From Psychrobacter fulvigenes (lineage in GTDB: Bacteria > Pseudomonadota > Gammaproteobacteria > Pseudomonadales > Moraxellaceae), in assembly GCF_904846155.1 (NCBI RefSeq), contig NZ_CAJGZP010000001.1:62001-126000 (forward strand): DNA of 64,000 bases, in the 5' to 3' direction. How positions within the stretch are numbered: the stretch's first letter is position 1; each line of letters begins with the position of its first letter. The notes under the pieces were generated by a model. That model worked only from the letters and a program-made list of their open reading frames with translations. It was not told where the DNA came from and did not search any database. Made by a program: the position numbers and the translations under genes. Positions 7,992-16,423 of this stretch are shown one piece after another.

Positions 7992-8807
7992 TTAACGAAT
8001 TCTTGCGGTTTCTTTCAGCGCCGCCAATACCGCCAGCCCGTCGCGCAAGGGGCGCGGCTCGTGTGTGCGGATGAAGTCAGCTCCACCTGCGGCGGCGGCA
8101 AGCTCTGCAGCGAGTGTCGCGGCCCCGACATCCCCCGGACCACGGCCTGTGAGCGCGCGCAGAAAGGATTTGCGCGAAACAGACAGAAGCACCGGCAAAT
8201 CGAAGCGCAGCCGCAATTCATCGAACCGCGCCAGCACCGAGAGCGAGGTTTCGGGAGCAGCCCCCAGAAAAAACCCCATGCCGGGATCAAGGACAAGGCG
8301 GTTGCGTTTGATACCGGCACCCGTCAGCGCCGCGATGCGCGCGTCAAAGAACGCCGCAATGTGATCCATGATGTCGCCAGCGGGTGCCTCGCGCCGATCT
8401 GCCTGCCCGTCTTGCACCGAATGCATAACGACGAGTTTGGCAGATGATTTCGCCAATTGCGGATAGAACGCAGCGTCTGGAAAACCGCGAATATCATTGA
8501 GATAGGCCACACCACGCGACAAGGCATAGGCTTGCGTCGCGGGTTGATAACTGTCGAGCGAGACGGGAATGCCATCTGCCTTGAGCGCGTCCAGCACCGG
8601 CGCGATACGCGCGATTTCTGTGTCGGACGAAACAGGCGCGGCGTCGGGATTGCTGGATGCCGGACCGAGGTCGATCACATCTGCCCCCTCGGCCATCAGC
8701 TTACGCGCCTGCGCAATGGCTGCGTCTGGCGCCAGATACCGGCCTCCATCGGAGAAACTGTCCGAGGTTATGTTGACGATGCCGAAAATGATGAGCGATT
8801 TATTCAT
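7992..8807 (-). CDS. sul2: Sulfonamide-resistant dihydropteroate synthase Sul2
   Basis: A complete 271-residue Sul2, beginning MNKSLIIFGIVNITSDSFSDGG. It carries the DHPS motifs NDIRGF, DPGMGFF and SVSRKSFL. It replaces the sensitive FolP and confers sulfonamide resistance. The gene is followed by truncated glmM and an ISCR2 oriIS-like end. It is the second sulfonamide-resistance gene in the window. Confidence 0.98.
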   Translation of the reverse strand: MNKSLIIFGIVNITSDSFSDGGRYLAPDAAIAQARKLMAEGADVIDLGPASSNPDAAPVSSDTEIARIAPVLDALKADGIPVSLDSYQPATQAYALSRGVAYLNDIRGFPDAAFYPQLAKSSAKLVVMHSVQDGQADRREAPAGDIMDHIAAFFDARIAALTGAGIKRNRLVLDPGMGFFLGAAPETSLSVLARFDELRLRFDLPVLLSVSRKSFLRALTGRGPGDVGAATLAAELAAAAGGADFIRTHEPRPLRDGLAVLAALKETARIR

Positions 8808-9110
8808 GGGGGCTTCTATAATAATAATAATCGAGCATGAGTCTCATACGGATGCTCGGGTCGAAAGGGAATCCCCAGGCGAGTAACCTGTTTGCGGTGA
8901 TCCATTAGCTGCAGGAGCAGAATAGCATACATCTGGAAGCAAAGCCAGGAAAGCGGCCTATGGAGCTGTGCGGCAGCGCTCAGTAGGCAATTTTTCAAAA
9001 TATTGTTAAGCCTTTTCTGAGCATGGTATTTTTCATGGTATTACCAATTAGCAGGAAAATAAGCCATTGAATATAAAAGATAAAAATGTCTTGTTTACAA
9101 TAGAGTGGGA
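8808..9110. other. Plasmid-type sequence upstream of sul2 and probable island boundary
   Basis: The region contains the TTATTATTATTATAG run just before sul2, a GAGCAT/ATGCTC inverted repeat at about 8834-8858, and an AT-rich stretch up to about 9110. From memory this is the segment found before sul2 in RSF1010 and related sul2 contexts. After about 9110 the sequence resembles the chromosome. The exact junction cannot be fixed without the uninterrupted site. Confidence 0.5.
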
Positions 9111-9148
9111 GTAGGGTTTGGCTTAGTTTTTAGCTTTATTTAAATAGC

Positions 9149-9177
9149 AAAAACACCCAACTTGGTTGGGTGTTTTT
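9149..9177. terminator. Bidirectional rho-independent terminator
   Basis: A perfect stem, ACACCCAAC/GTTGGGTGT, with a three-base loop and A and T runs on either side. It lies downstream of the Abi_C-like gene on the minus strand. Confidence 0.85.
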
Positions 9178-9209
9178 TTTGGTTAATTTTTCTAACTAAA
9201 AAATCTAAT

Positions 9210-9947
9210 CTACAGAAAATGTAATAGTAAACGGCCTATAGAGTTGACCAAGTCGCGACTATAGGTTGCTAACCACTTATTCGCTTCTTTATCAAAATGA
9301 GAGTCGCTAAACGAATTACGAGAGTTTGCGATAGCGCTTGTTAGTGTAGAAATGCTTGTAACCATTAGAACGGGATAATTGCCTTTATTCGATAATTTAG
9401 AGTTTATATCGTCACGAACGATTTTTGATAAAGGTATTAAGTCTGTCACGTTTATGCTTGTTGGTACGTGTTTACGAATATAAGATTTATAAAGTCCTTC
9501 TAAACATGTATATGATAATGTCATCGCATAATCATAATTTGAAATATCAATTGCATTATCAATTTTTGACAGCATTGAGTTAAGCTTGTCAGAGCTCCAT
9601 TGCTGATTGGGTATTTTTGCTTTTGGGACTGGTTGAGCATTACCAAATAGATATGCTCTTAAATCCTGAGCCTCATTTGGGAAATGTGGCTCTACAATAT
9701 CTATAAATGCACGAAAAACTTCAAAGCGAACAGGTTCTTCTAGTTCTTTTAATATATCCCAGTAGAAGTCCTTTCTACTTGTACTTTTATTCAAGCGCTT
9801 ACGTTCTTCAATATATAGTGAGTAATCGGGCAATCCGCGATCAAAGTTTTGTACTACTTTAATAAACTCAGAGCCACTATGGTAGGCTGGAGTTTCAGCT
9901 TTATTCAATATGTTAAATAAATGACTGTAAGCGGATATCCATTGCAT
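9210..9947 (-). CDS. Abi_C/HEPN-like protein, possible abortive-infection factor
   Basis: A 245-residue soluble protein with low GC compared with its neighbours. The C-terminal half resembles the abortive-infection C-terminal (Abi_C) family. A helix with CLEGLYKSYIRKH (about residues 148-160) is followed, after a loop, by ANSRNSFSDSHF (about 207-218). R210-N211 and H217 form an Rx6H pattern, the motif of HEPN ribonucleases. No antitoxin-like partner or restriction gene is adjacent. A defence role is inference from family likeness only. It is the first chromosomal gene next to the resistance region and could itself have been acquired. Confidence 0.6.
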   Translation of the reverse strand: MQWISAYSHLFNILNKAETPAYHSGSEFIKVVQNFDRGLPDYSLYIEERKRLNKSTSRKDFYWDILKELEEPVRFEVFRAFIDIVEPHFPNEAQDLRAYLFGNAQPVPKAKIPNQQWSSDKLNSMLSKIDNAIDISNYDYAMTLSYTCLEGLYKSYIRKHVPTSINVTDLIPLSKIVRDDINSKLSNKGNYPVLMVTSISTLTSAIANSRNSFSDSHFDKEANKWLATYSRDLVNSIGRLLLHFL

Positions 9948-10021
9948 TTAGACTATCTCTTTATTCTTATATGTATATGTGATTATGAGTTTATCACAAG
10001 TAAATATAGTACTTGAAAATA

Positions 10022-10062
10022 AAAAAATAGTAGTGATCCAACAGTGTAGAACACTACTATCG
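10022..10062 (-). terminator. Minus-strand terminator hairpin
   Basis: The stem ATAGTAGTG/CACTACTAT has a 16-base loop and is followed on the minus strand by a run of T. It lies downstream of the DUF5996 gene and the acuI relict. Confidence 0.6.
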
Positions 10063-10092
10063 CCTTCTGAACAGTTCTAGATAACGTTAACT

Positions 10093-10182
10093 TTAATCCT
10101 TCACATTCACCACATAACGCCCAACGGTCTGATTCGCCATAAAGCGCTCTAAATACTCAGGCGTCTGCTCAAGGGTAATGTA
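10093..10182 (-). pseudogene. Relict of an acuI-like 3' end
   Basis: Translation on the minus strand gives ITLEQTPEYLERFMANQTV and then GRYVVNVKD before a stop. This is nearly identical to the C-terminus of the intact oxidoreductase at 11276-12304 (ITLEQTPEYLDRFMASQTV, GRYVVNVRG). Only about 29 codons remain and no start or upstream domain is present. It marks a lost gene copy or a partial duplication around the DUF5996 gene. Confidence 0.88.
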
Positions 10183-10217
10183 TCCCGATCAAATACATCC
10201 TGCTATAAATCTCAAAC

Positions 10218-11165
10218 TTAATGAACGTTGCGAGGAACCTTAGGTTTGCCTAGAGCACATTCCAGCGCATCCCTATCCCACTCACCAAGATTGGCAGCAG
10301 CCTTATAAGTTGATTGTAAAAACGCCATAAGCGTGGCGTCTGGATTGTCGCTCGTTCTCACCGCATCATAAGGAAGCAAAAACTCTCCAAGGTCTTTATC
10401 AAACCTTGCCTCCATTGGTTCTACTTTTTGATCAGCAAAACCGTCTAGCCCTGGATAGGTGTAGGAGTAGAACATCGGCTCATCCACACCGCCACCACCT
10501 GGCCAAAATCCTGCAGAGGATACCTCATGGCTATAAGCCTCTTGCGCCACTTTATCTGGCAAGTTCGGAATACCTGCTGGGTGCAGAGGTGCAAGACGAC
10601 CTGAAAACCGTGTGACAGCCAGATCGAACGATCCCCAGAACAGATGCGATGGTGACACCTTACCGATAAATCCAGAGCGAAACTGAGTAAACACTCGATC
10701 AATCTTGAGTAGAGCGGTGTGGAAGTTGGCAACGGCATTAGAGTCATAAGGTCGAGTTTTAGTATCTTTGACAAAAGGCGTCGCATCTTCCAGCTCGTTT
10801 GGCTGTCCATGAATACTAAAAGTCCCGCCTACCGCTTCGACGATCATTTTAGTTTGAGCATAGAAGTCGGCAACGCTCATGTCTTTGAGAGCAAACTCTT
10901 CTGAGCGTCCATCGTCAGATATCGCACGTAATGTATGATCACAAAAGTCGAGTGTCAGAGTGATATAGCGATCACCATCTGGAACGGTTCCTGTCGATAA
11001 ACCTTGCGGCGTGACATACAATGTCGTATGCCATGCATGATTAATCCACGGGGTATGCGATAATCGGTATTTACCAACGATCTGGCAGCATAGGTGCAAT
11101 AGCGTACAGGTCTCTTTCCAATCTTGATAAGGAATATCAGGCCAACTAGCAACTGTCTGTTTCAT
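10218..11165 (-). CDS. DUF5996 family protein
   Basis: A 315-residue protein matching the DUF5996 family, with the characteristic start SWPDIPYQDWKETCTLLHLCCQIVGKYRL and the later HPAGIPNLPD and YSYTYPGLDGF segments. Its function is unknown. The ATG at 11165 is preferred because GGAG lies six bases upstream; an ATG at 11177 overlaps that ribosome-binding site. No signal peptide or membrane segment is seen. It sits between the acuI relict and intact acuI, as if inserted between two copies. Confidence 0.85.
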   Translation of the reverse strand: MKQTVASWPDIPYQDWKETCTLLHLCCQIVGKYRLSHTPWINHAWHTTLYVTPQGLSTGTVPDGDRYITLTLDFCDHTLRAISDDGRSEEFALKDMSVADFYAQTKMIVEAVGGTFSIHGQPNELEDATPFVKDTKTRPYDSNAVANFHTALLKIDRVFTQFRSGFIGKVSPSHLFWGSFDLAVTRFSGRLAPLHPAGIPNLPDKVAQEAYSHEVSSAGFWPGGGGVDEPMFYSYTYPGLDGFADQKVEPMEARFDKDLGEFLLPYDAVRTSDNPDATLMAFLQSTYKAAANLGEWDRDALECALGKPKVPRNVH

Positions 11166-11275
11166 AAAATGCTCCATCGTTTAATATAGGGCGTAACACT
11201 AAGCTTAATGTATAGCGTAAAATGATCCTTAACTCGCTTCATCCTAATGGAGGATTAAATTTAGCGGATTAATTA

Positions 11276-12304
11276 TTACCTATCTTCTAAACCAAAAACC
11301 AAGCCCCGCACATTCACCACATAACGCCCAACCGTCTGGCTCGCCATAAAGCGATCTAAGTACTCAGGCGTTTGCTCAAGCGTAATCTCCTCAGCATAAC
11401 TCTCTAAATTAGGCAATTTCATATCGGTCGAGACACGCTGCCAAATGGCCTTTTTATCAGCCAGTGGAATATAGACCGAATCGATACCGAGTAGGGACAC
11501 TGCGCGAGTGATAAACGGCAATACCGTCATCGAAAACTCAGCGCCGCCTGCCAAACCACAAGAAGTAACCGCGCCGCCCGCTTTGGTTTGCTTGAGTAGA
11601 TTTGCTAAATAGTCGCCGCCGATCGTATCAATAGCGTTTGCCCATAGTTCGCGACCGACAGGTTTATCTCCGATCTCGTTGATGCTATCGCGATGACGGA
11701 CTTCACTTGCGCCAAGATCTTTTAGATAATCGCTTTGCTCAGGCTTGCCAGAGAAGGCGATAACCTCATAGCCAAGCTGACTTAATATCGCGATACTGAT
11801 ACTACCGACACCGCCCGTTGCACCCGTGACCGCGACTGCACCATCTTCAGGTTTTGCACCCATTTTCTCAAGCTTTTGCACGCTTAAAGCAGCCGTTAAG
11901 CCGCCCGTACCATATATCATGGCTTCTTTTAGCGTTAAAGAAGACGGACATTCGACCGCCCAATCGGCAGGGATAGAGATCATTTGCGCCAAGCCACCAT
12001 CGGTATCCATACCCAAATCATAACCAAATACGACGACCTCTTGGCCTTCTGTAAAGGTGCCAGACTTGTCACTGACTACGATCCCTGCCGCATCAATACC
12101 AGGGGTGTGCGGATAGTTTCTGGTGATTCTTTTATTACCCGAGGCTGACATGGCATCTTTGAAGTTTAATGATGAATAATGCACTTCGATTAACAAATCA
12201 TTCTCAGGTAAATCATCGACACTGCGCTGTTGAATACTTTTCTTAAATTCACCGTCGTTGGTTTCTTCGACCACTAGGGCTTTGAAAACTGTGTTATTAG
12301 ACAT
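11276..12304 (-). CDS. acuI: YhdH/AcuI-type NADPH-dependent acrylyl-CoA reductase
   Basis: A 342-residue medium-chain dehydrogenase/reductase of the YhdH/YhfP group, which reduces acrylyl-CoA to propionyl-CoA with NADPH and detoxifies acrylate. The GroES-like half (SSLNFKDAMSASGN) and the nucleotide-binding motif GATGGVGS at about residue 158 are both seen. There is no zinc-ligand set. A GGAAG ribosome-binding site precedes ATG 12304. The C-terminus is about ten residues longer than in the nearby relict copy (GLVFGLEDR tail). The assignment to acrylyl-CoA rather than a general quinone substrate is by family. Confidence 0.88.
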   Translation of the reverse strand: MSNNTVFKALVVEETNDGEFKKSIQQRSVDDLPENDLLIEVHYSSLNFKDAMSASGNKRITRNYPHTPGIDAAGIVVSDKSGTFTEGQEVVVFGYDLGMDTDGGLAQMISIPADWAVECPSSLTLKEAMIYGTGGLTAALSVQKLEKMGAKPEDGAVAVTGATGGVGSISIAILSQLGYEVIAFSGKPEQSDYLKDLGASEVRHRDSINEIGDKPVGRELWANAIDTIGGDYLANLLKQTKAGGAVTSCGLAGGAEFSMTVLPFITRAVSLLGIDSVYIPLADKKAIWQRVSTDMKLPNLESYAEEITLEQTPEYLDRFMASQTVGRYVVNVRGLVFGLEDR

Positions 12305-12361
12305 AGCGTACTTCCAGTTAAAAGGGTTTGTTTACAACTAAGAGCTATAAAAAATATAAGC

Positions 12362-13339
12362 TTAAGGCTTTAATAGCACCTTGCCGCTCTTACCCGCCTG
12401 CAACTTGCCATCGACTGCCTCGATAATATCGGCTAGATCAAAGGTCGCTTCTACAGGCAGTCTTAATTTGCCGTCAACGGCACACTCTATCAGCTCATTG
12501 ACCAGACGCTTTTTGTTTTCGACACTCATCTCTTGGCTAAGCTTACTGCCCCAAAATCCTTTCAAGACTGCTTGCTTAAAAATCATATGAGTCGGGTTGA
12601 GCACCATTGGCTTGCCTGACATCGCACCAAATACCGCAAACGTCCCATAATGGCCAAGTAGAGAAAGCAGATCACCACTGTCTTCACCACCGACAGAATC
12701 GACCGCTGCACTGATTTTATCGTCACCAAGGATCGCTTTGACTTGCTCTTTCCAGTCCTCATCTGCAGTGTTGACGTTGTTTTTGATGTCTAGTGCTTCT
12801 AATTCACTCATGGCATCGCTACTGCGTACGACATTGATGGTATTGATACCGCGGGCAGCAGCGATCATGGCCAGTGACTTACCGACCGCACCATTGGCAG
12901 CGTTATGGATGATCCATTGACCGCTCTCTACTTCTAGGAATTCAAGCAGCATCAAGGCGCTCAACGGCATGGCGATCAACTGTGCTGCCATCTCATCGTC
13001 TAAGCTTTCTGGGATAGGAAATATCATATGCTCAGGCGCAACGAAGTACTCTGCCCAAGTCGCTTGTACGCTTGCCGCTGCTACGCGCTGACCGACTTTT
13101 AGGTCTTTGACCTCGCTTCCTACTGCATCGATGACGCCAACTGCTTCACTACCACCGATAGCGGGCAGCTCAGGTTTGAAGCCGTATTTACCGCGGATGG
13201 TAAGTAGGTCATGGTTATGAATGGAGGCGAGTACCGTTTTGACACGGACTTCATTGGCCTTTGGTTCTGGGATAGGACGGTCGCCAAGGCTAAGTACTTC
13301 AGTTGGTCTGCCAAATTCGTTATAAGTTGCGCTACGCAT
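12362..13339 (-). CDS. Zinc-free MDR oxidoreductase (quinone/enoyl reductase type)
   Basis: A 325-residue medium-chain dehydrogenase/reductase. It has an N-terminal GroES-like domain (EVRVKTVLASIHNHDLLTIRGKYG), a coenzyme loop NAANGAVGKS at about 146-155, and a Rossmann segment ending SVGGEDSG. It resembles NADPH:quinone reductases and mitochondrial-type enoyl reductases; the substrate is not evident. AGGAT precedes the start. It lies 57 bp upstream of acuI on the same strand and may share its transcript. Confidence 0.85.
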   Translation of the reverse strand: MRSATYNEFGRPTEVLSLGDRPIPEPKANEVRVKTVLASIHNHDLLTIRGKYGFKPELPAIGGSEAVGVIDAVGSEVKDLKVGQRVAAASVQATWAEYFVAPEHMIFPIPESLDDEMAAQLIAMPLSALMLLEFLEVESGQWIIHNAANGAVGKSLAMIAAARGINTINVVRSSDAMSELEALDIKNNVNTADEDWKEQVKAILGDDKISAAVDSVGGEDSGDLLSLLGHYGTFAVFGAMSGKPMVLNPTHMIFKQAVLKGFWGSKLSQEMSVENKKRLVNELIECAVDGKLRLPVEATFDLADIIEAVDGKLQAGKSGKVLLKP

Positions 13340-13527
13340 AATAAATCCTTTTTTTGATTTTTCAGTTTTTTGATAAGGTCTAATTGGTGCGGTTTATTTT
13401 GAAGTGCTCACCAATTATCAGTCACTAACAGTAACAAGTCTCACTTGTCTATCACAATGCTTGTTTGGTTAAGTTGCTTTAGTTTAAGCATGTTTTTATA
13501 AGTTTAAAACATAAAGCGTAAGAAGAG

Positions 13528-14469
13528 CTACACTTTAACCACAGCTTTACCTACTGTCCGATTAGACTCAACTTGACGATGAGCGTCTGCTAAGTTTTCA
13601 AAGGCAAAAGTCTTGGAAACGTGGGGCTTTAGCGTGCCATTTTCTATCATTTCTTTTAGCGTTTGCATGTCAGAGCCATTGGAAGTCACACTAAAAAACG
13701 AGACGTCGATATCATGTTGCTTAGCATAATTCACTACTGCTTCAGAGAACTCAGGACTGGGTAAAGAGATAATCGATTGCCCATCTTTGGTGACCCTAAA
13801 GGACTTCTAAAGTACTCCACCGCCGATAGCATCCAAAACAAAATCAAGATCCGATACTATCTTTTCAAAATCTTGCGTTTCATAATCAATATGTTCATCT
13901 GCACCTAAAGAGAGCACAAAGTCTCTATTGTCAGCAGAAGAAGTTGAGATAACGTAAGCACCAAGATGTTTGGCAATCTGTATAGCGAAATGACCAACAC
14001 CGCCTGAGCCTGCATGGATCAGTACTTTATCACCCGCTTTAATTCTAGGCTCTAGTGCTTGTAACGCTGTCAAAGCGGCAAGCGTGGTCGCAGCTGCAGC
14101 TTCAAAGGAGATACTGGCAGGTATCTTGGCAAGCTGCTCCGCCGGAGCGGTGACATATTCGGCGTAAGCATTGCCATGACCAGGAAAGTTGACCAGTCCA
14201 AAGACGGCATCGCCTTCTTTGAAGTCAGTGACATCTTGACCAATCGCGGTGACTACGCCTGCGATATCCCAGCCTAGAATCAGAGGTCTGTCAGTACCAT
14301 ACACCATATCCAACAGATCAGGTAGCTCGCGTATCTTGACATCGACAGGGTTAATACTAATGGCTTTGGTCTCAATCAGCACTTCATCGGCTTTGGGTGC
14401 TGGTCGCTCAATCTCACTCAAAATCAGATTTTCAATACCACCTGCTTTGTGCAGTAGATAGGCTTGCAT
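13528..14469 (-). pseudogene. NADP-dependent oxidoreductase (MDR family) interrupted by an amber codon
   Basis: The full frame would encode 313 residues of a QorA/zinc-free MDR enzyme: GroES domain from MQAYLLHKAGG, coenzyme motif HAGSGGVGHFA, and C-terminus VESNRTVGKAVVKV. TAG at 13807-13809 stops it after LDAIGGGVL, yet homology continues in the same frame (KSFRVTKDGQSIISLPSPEF and so on). One base change (TAG from CAG, for example) would restore it, so this is a nonsense mutation and not a frameshift. The first part (220 residues) lacks the end of the nucleotide-binding domain and is probably inactive. Confidence 0.88.
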
Positions 14470-14639
14470 AAGAGTCTCCTTTATTTTTCTAAAGTCAGGA
14501 TTTTATTCATAAAATAAGTAAGAATCACTGTAGCAAGTTGCTCTGATTACTAGCAGTAGCAGTTTGGTTAAGTCATGTTATTGCTTGCTTTGACACGCTC
14601 TAGGGTAATTATTGAGTTTGAGCGCTTTTTCAAAGTTAA

Positions 14640-15242
14640 TTACTTCGGTTCAATCACCGCAAAGTTTCCATCGACCATATCAGTCAGCAAAGGCTCACCC
14701 TTATCATTCACCCGTAAGAGTCCATACTCTGCCGCTTCATAAGCCTCTGCATGACCTTCTTGAAAGAAAAAAGCATTGGTCGCAAGTTTCATGGAGCCGA
14801 GACGAATACGATAGTAAATCGCCATTTCATTCGCCGGCAATCCCTCAGGTTGACTATCACTTATACGTGCAAAATGCCCCACATTGTTTTCGTCTAGCGT
14901 TACGATGGCATAGCCATCAGCTGACACGATATTGCGAGCGTCAGCTGAATCGTCGGCGGTGCTTTTTTCTAACGCTGTAAAGACATTATTCTCCAGTGCG
15001 TATCTAAGGATCATATAATCGCCCTGCATAAAGCCGCGCGGGTCAACAGGGGCAAGCTCTAGTAAAACGCTATCACCTGTCGCGAGATGAGTCTCAAACT
15101 TCATGACATTGATATTGATCATGGTTAAAACCAGCAGCAGCCCTAGTATGGCAACGCTAAGCGTAAATGAACGATTTTGCCACCAAGGTAGTGACTTGGC
15201 TAAGGAGTCTTGAGTCACCAGTCCATCATTGATATTAGTCAT
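14640..15242 (-). CDS. GDYXXLXY-domain membrane-anchored protein
   Basis: A 200-residue protein with one membrane segment at about residues 26-45 (SFTLSVAILGLLLVLTMINI) and an outside domain with the namesake motif GDYMILRY at about 93-100. Its role is unknown. It is the third gene of an operon; its ATG overlaps the stop of the DUF4401 gene (TAATG). The same three families are found together in many Proteobacteria. Confidence 0.9.
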   Translation of the reverse strand: MTNINDGLVTQDSLAKSLPWWQNRSFTLSVAILGLLLVLTMININVMKFETHLATGDSVLLELAPVDPRGFMQGDYMILRYALENNVFTALEKSTADDSADARNIVSADGYAIVTLDENNVGHFARISDSQPEGLPANEMAIYYRIRLGSMKLATNAFFFQEGHAEAYEAAEYGLLRVNDKGEPLLTDMVDGNFAVIEPK

Positions 15243-16423
15243 TATGGGCGCTCCTTACGGCTAATATCTTGACTGATAGAGCGGTCATTAGAGCGGTTAG
15301 TAATGTTGCCAGTAGTGCGATTAGATAAGGCAGTCTTATCAGCAAAATAATGCTTAATGAGCAACCAGCGCATCAGTAACAGGCTAATACCGATAATCAG
15401 CATGGAGATGGATTTAACGAGCAGTGAGGTATCGAGCTGATAGTAATACCAAAATACATAGCCGACCAAAGCAAAAACTCCCGCACCTAATAGTATGCGT
15501 TGGCTGTTTGCCATAGCAATAACGATGACGAGACTGGTCGCAAGCAGTCCTGAGACATAGATCGAGATCATGCCCAATACGGCAAGGGCAGATACGATTA
15601 AGAGTCCTGCGGCTGATAGGGTTTTGATTTGATAGCGGCTAAGAATCAGATAAGCAGCGTAAAGGCTGGCGAGGGTCAGTAGCCCTTGTGCCAAGTAATA
15701 GTTATAGTGAAACCCTTCATTATAGGTAGCAAAAGCATAAGTGCTTTCACTGACGATAAAGTAAACAGAGACGCCCAGCAGCACGAGCGCGCTGCTATAG
15801 GCAACCGCTTTGCTCATATCAAAGGCCGCAAAACGAACTTTGTGAGGGACTCGCTGTAACAGGGAGTAGCGTTGCAAATTGGCGACTATCACGACCAATG
15901 CCAACAGGCCTAAGCTAAATTCAGGTATACCATAATAACTGAGCATATAGACCAGACATCCTAACGCTATCGCACTACTCAGCAGACGATAAACGAAGTT
16001 TGGCATGAGGATGGTGAGTATGATTTGAATCAGCAAAAACAGCCATAAGCTGATTGGCTGTATTCCTTCCATAAATAAGGCAATGACAATATAAACCTGT
16101 CCTGCACCACTAATCGCAAAGGCCAAACCATTCCAAAAGGGACTCTGGCGTATATGCTCGTTGTGAAACATAACGCCACCTGCAGCGCTGAGCACTGCAC
16201 CAACGATAAAGATACCTGCCGTACTATCAAGAATGTTGGTTTCAACCAAAATAAGCGTCAAGAATGCCAAAAAAAGCAAGCTTGCAAACACACCACTTAA
16301 GCCAAAAAATACCTGTAAATACCAAGGCGTGTTATCACTTGATTGACTATCAAGGGTTGCATTACCATCGACTAGGCCGATGCGCTTTAACTCTATGAGG
16401 GCTTGTTGAGAGTAATCAGTCAT
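15242..16423 (-). CDS. DUF4401 multi-pass membrane protein
   Basis: A 393-residue protein with about ten to twelve hydrophobic segments after a soluble start of about 35 residues. It matches the DUF4401 family by its WYLQVFFGLSGVFASLLFL start and its operon partners. Function is unknown. It overlaps the DUF2157 gene upstream by eight bases and the GDYXXLXY gene downstream by three bases, which suggests strict coupling and perhaps one membrane complex. Confidence 0.88.
   Translation of the reverse strand: MTDYSQQALIELKRIGLVDGNATLDSQSSDNTPWYLQVFFGLSGVFASLLFLAFLTLILVETNILDSTAGIFIVGAVLSAAGGVMFHNEHIRQSPFWNGLAFAISGAGQVYIVIALFMEGIQPISLWLFLLIQIILTILMPNFVYRLLSSAIALGCLVYMLSYYGIPEFSLGLLALVVIVANLQRYSLLQRVPHKVRFAAFDMSKAVAYSSALVLLGVSVYFIVSESTYAFATYNEGFHYNYYLAQGLLTLASLYAAYLILSRYQIKTLSAAGLLIVSALAVLGMISIYVSGLLATSLVIVIAMANSQRILLGAGVFALVGYVFWYYYQLDTSLLVKSISMLIIGISLLLMRWLLIKHYFADKTALSNRTTGNITNRSNDRSISQDISRKERP

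Noticed and set aside
8816..8998. Minus-strand open frame of 60 codons upstream of sul2
   Set aside because: It lies in the known non-coding leader of sul2 and has no family likeness.
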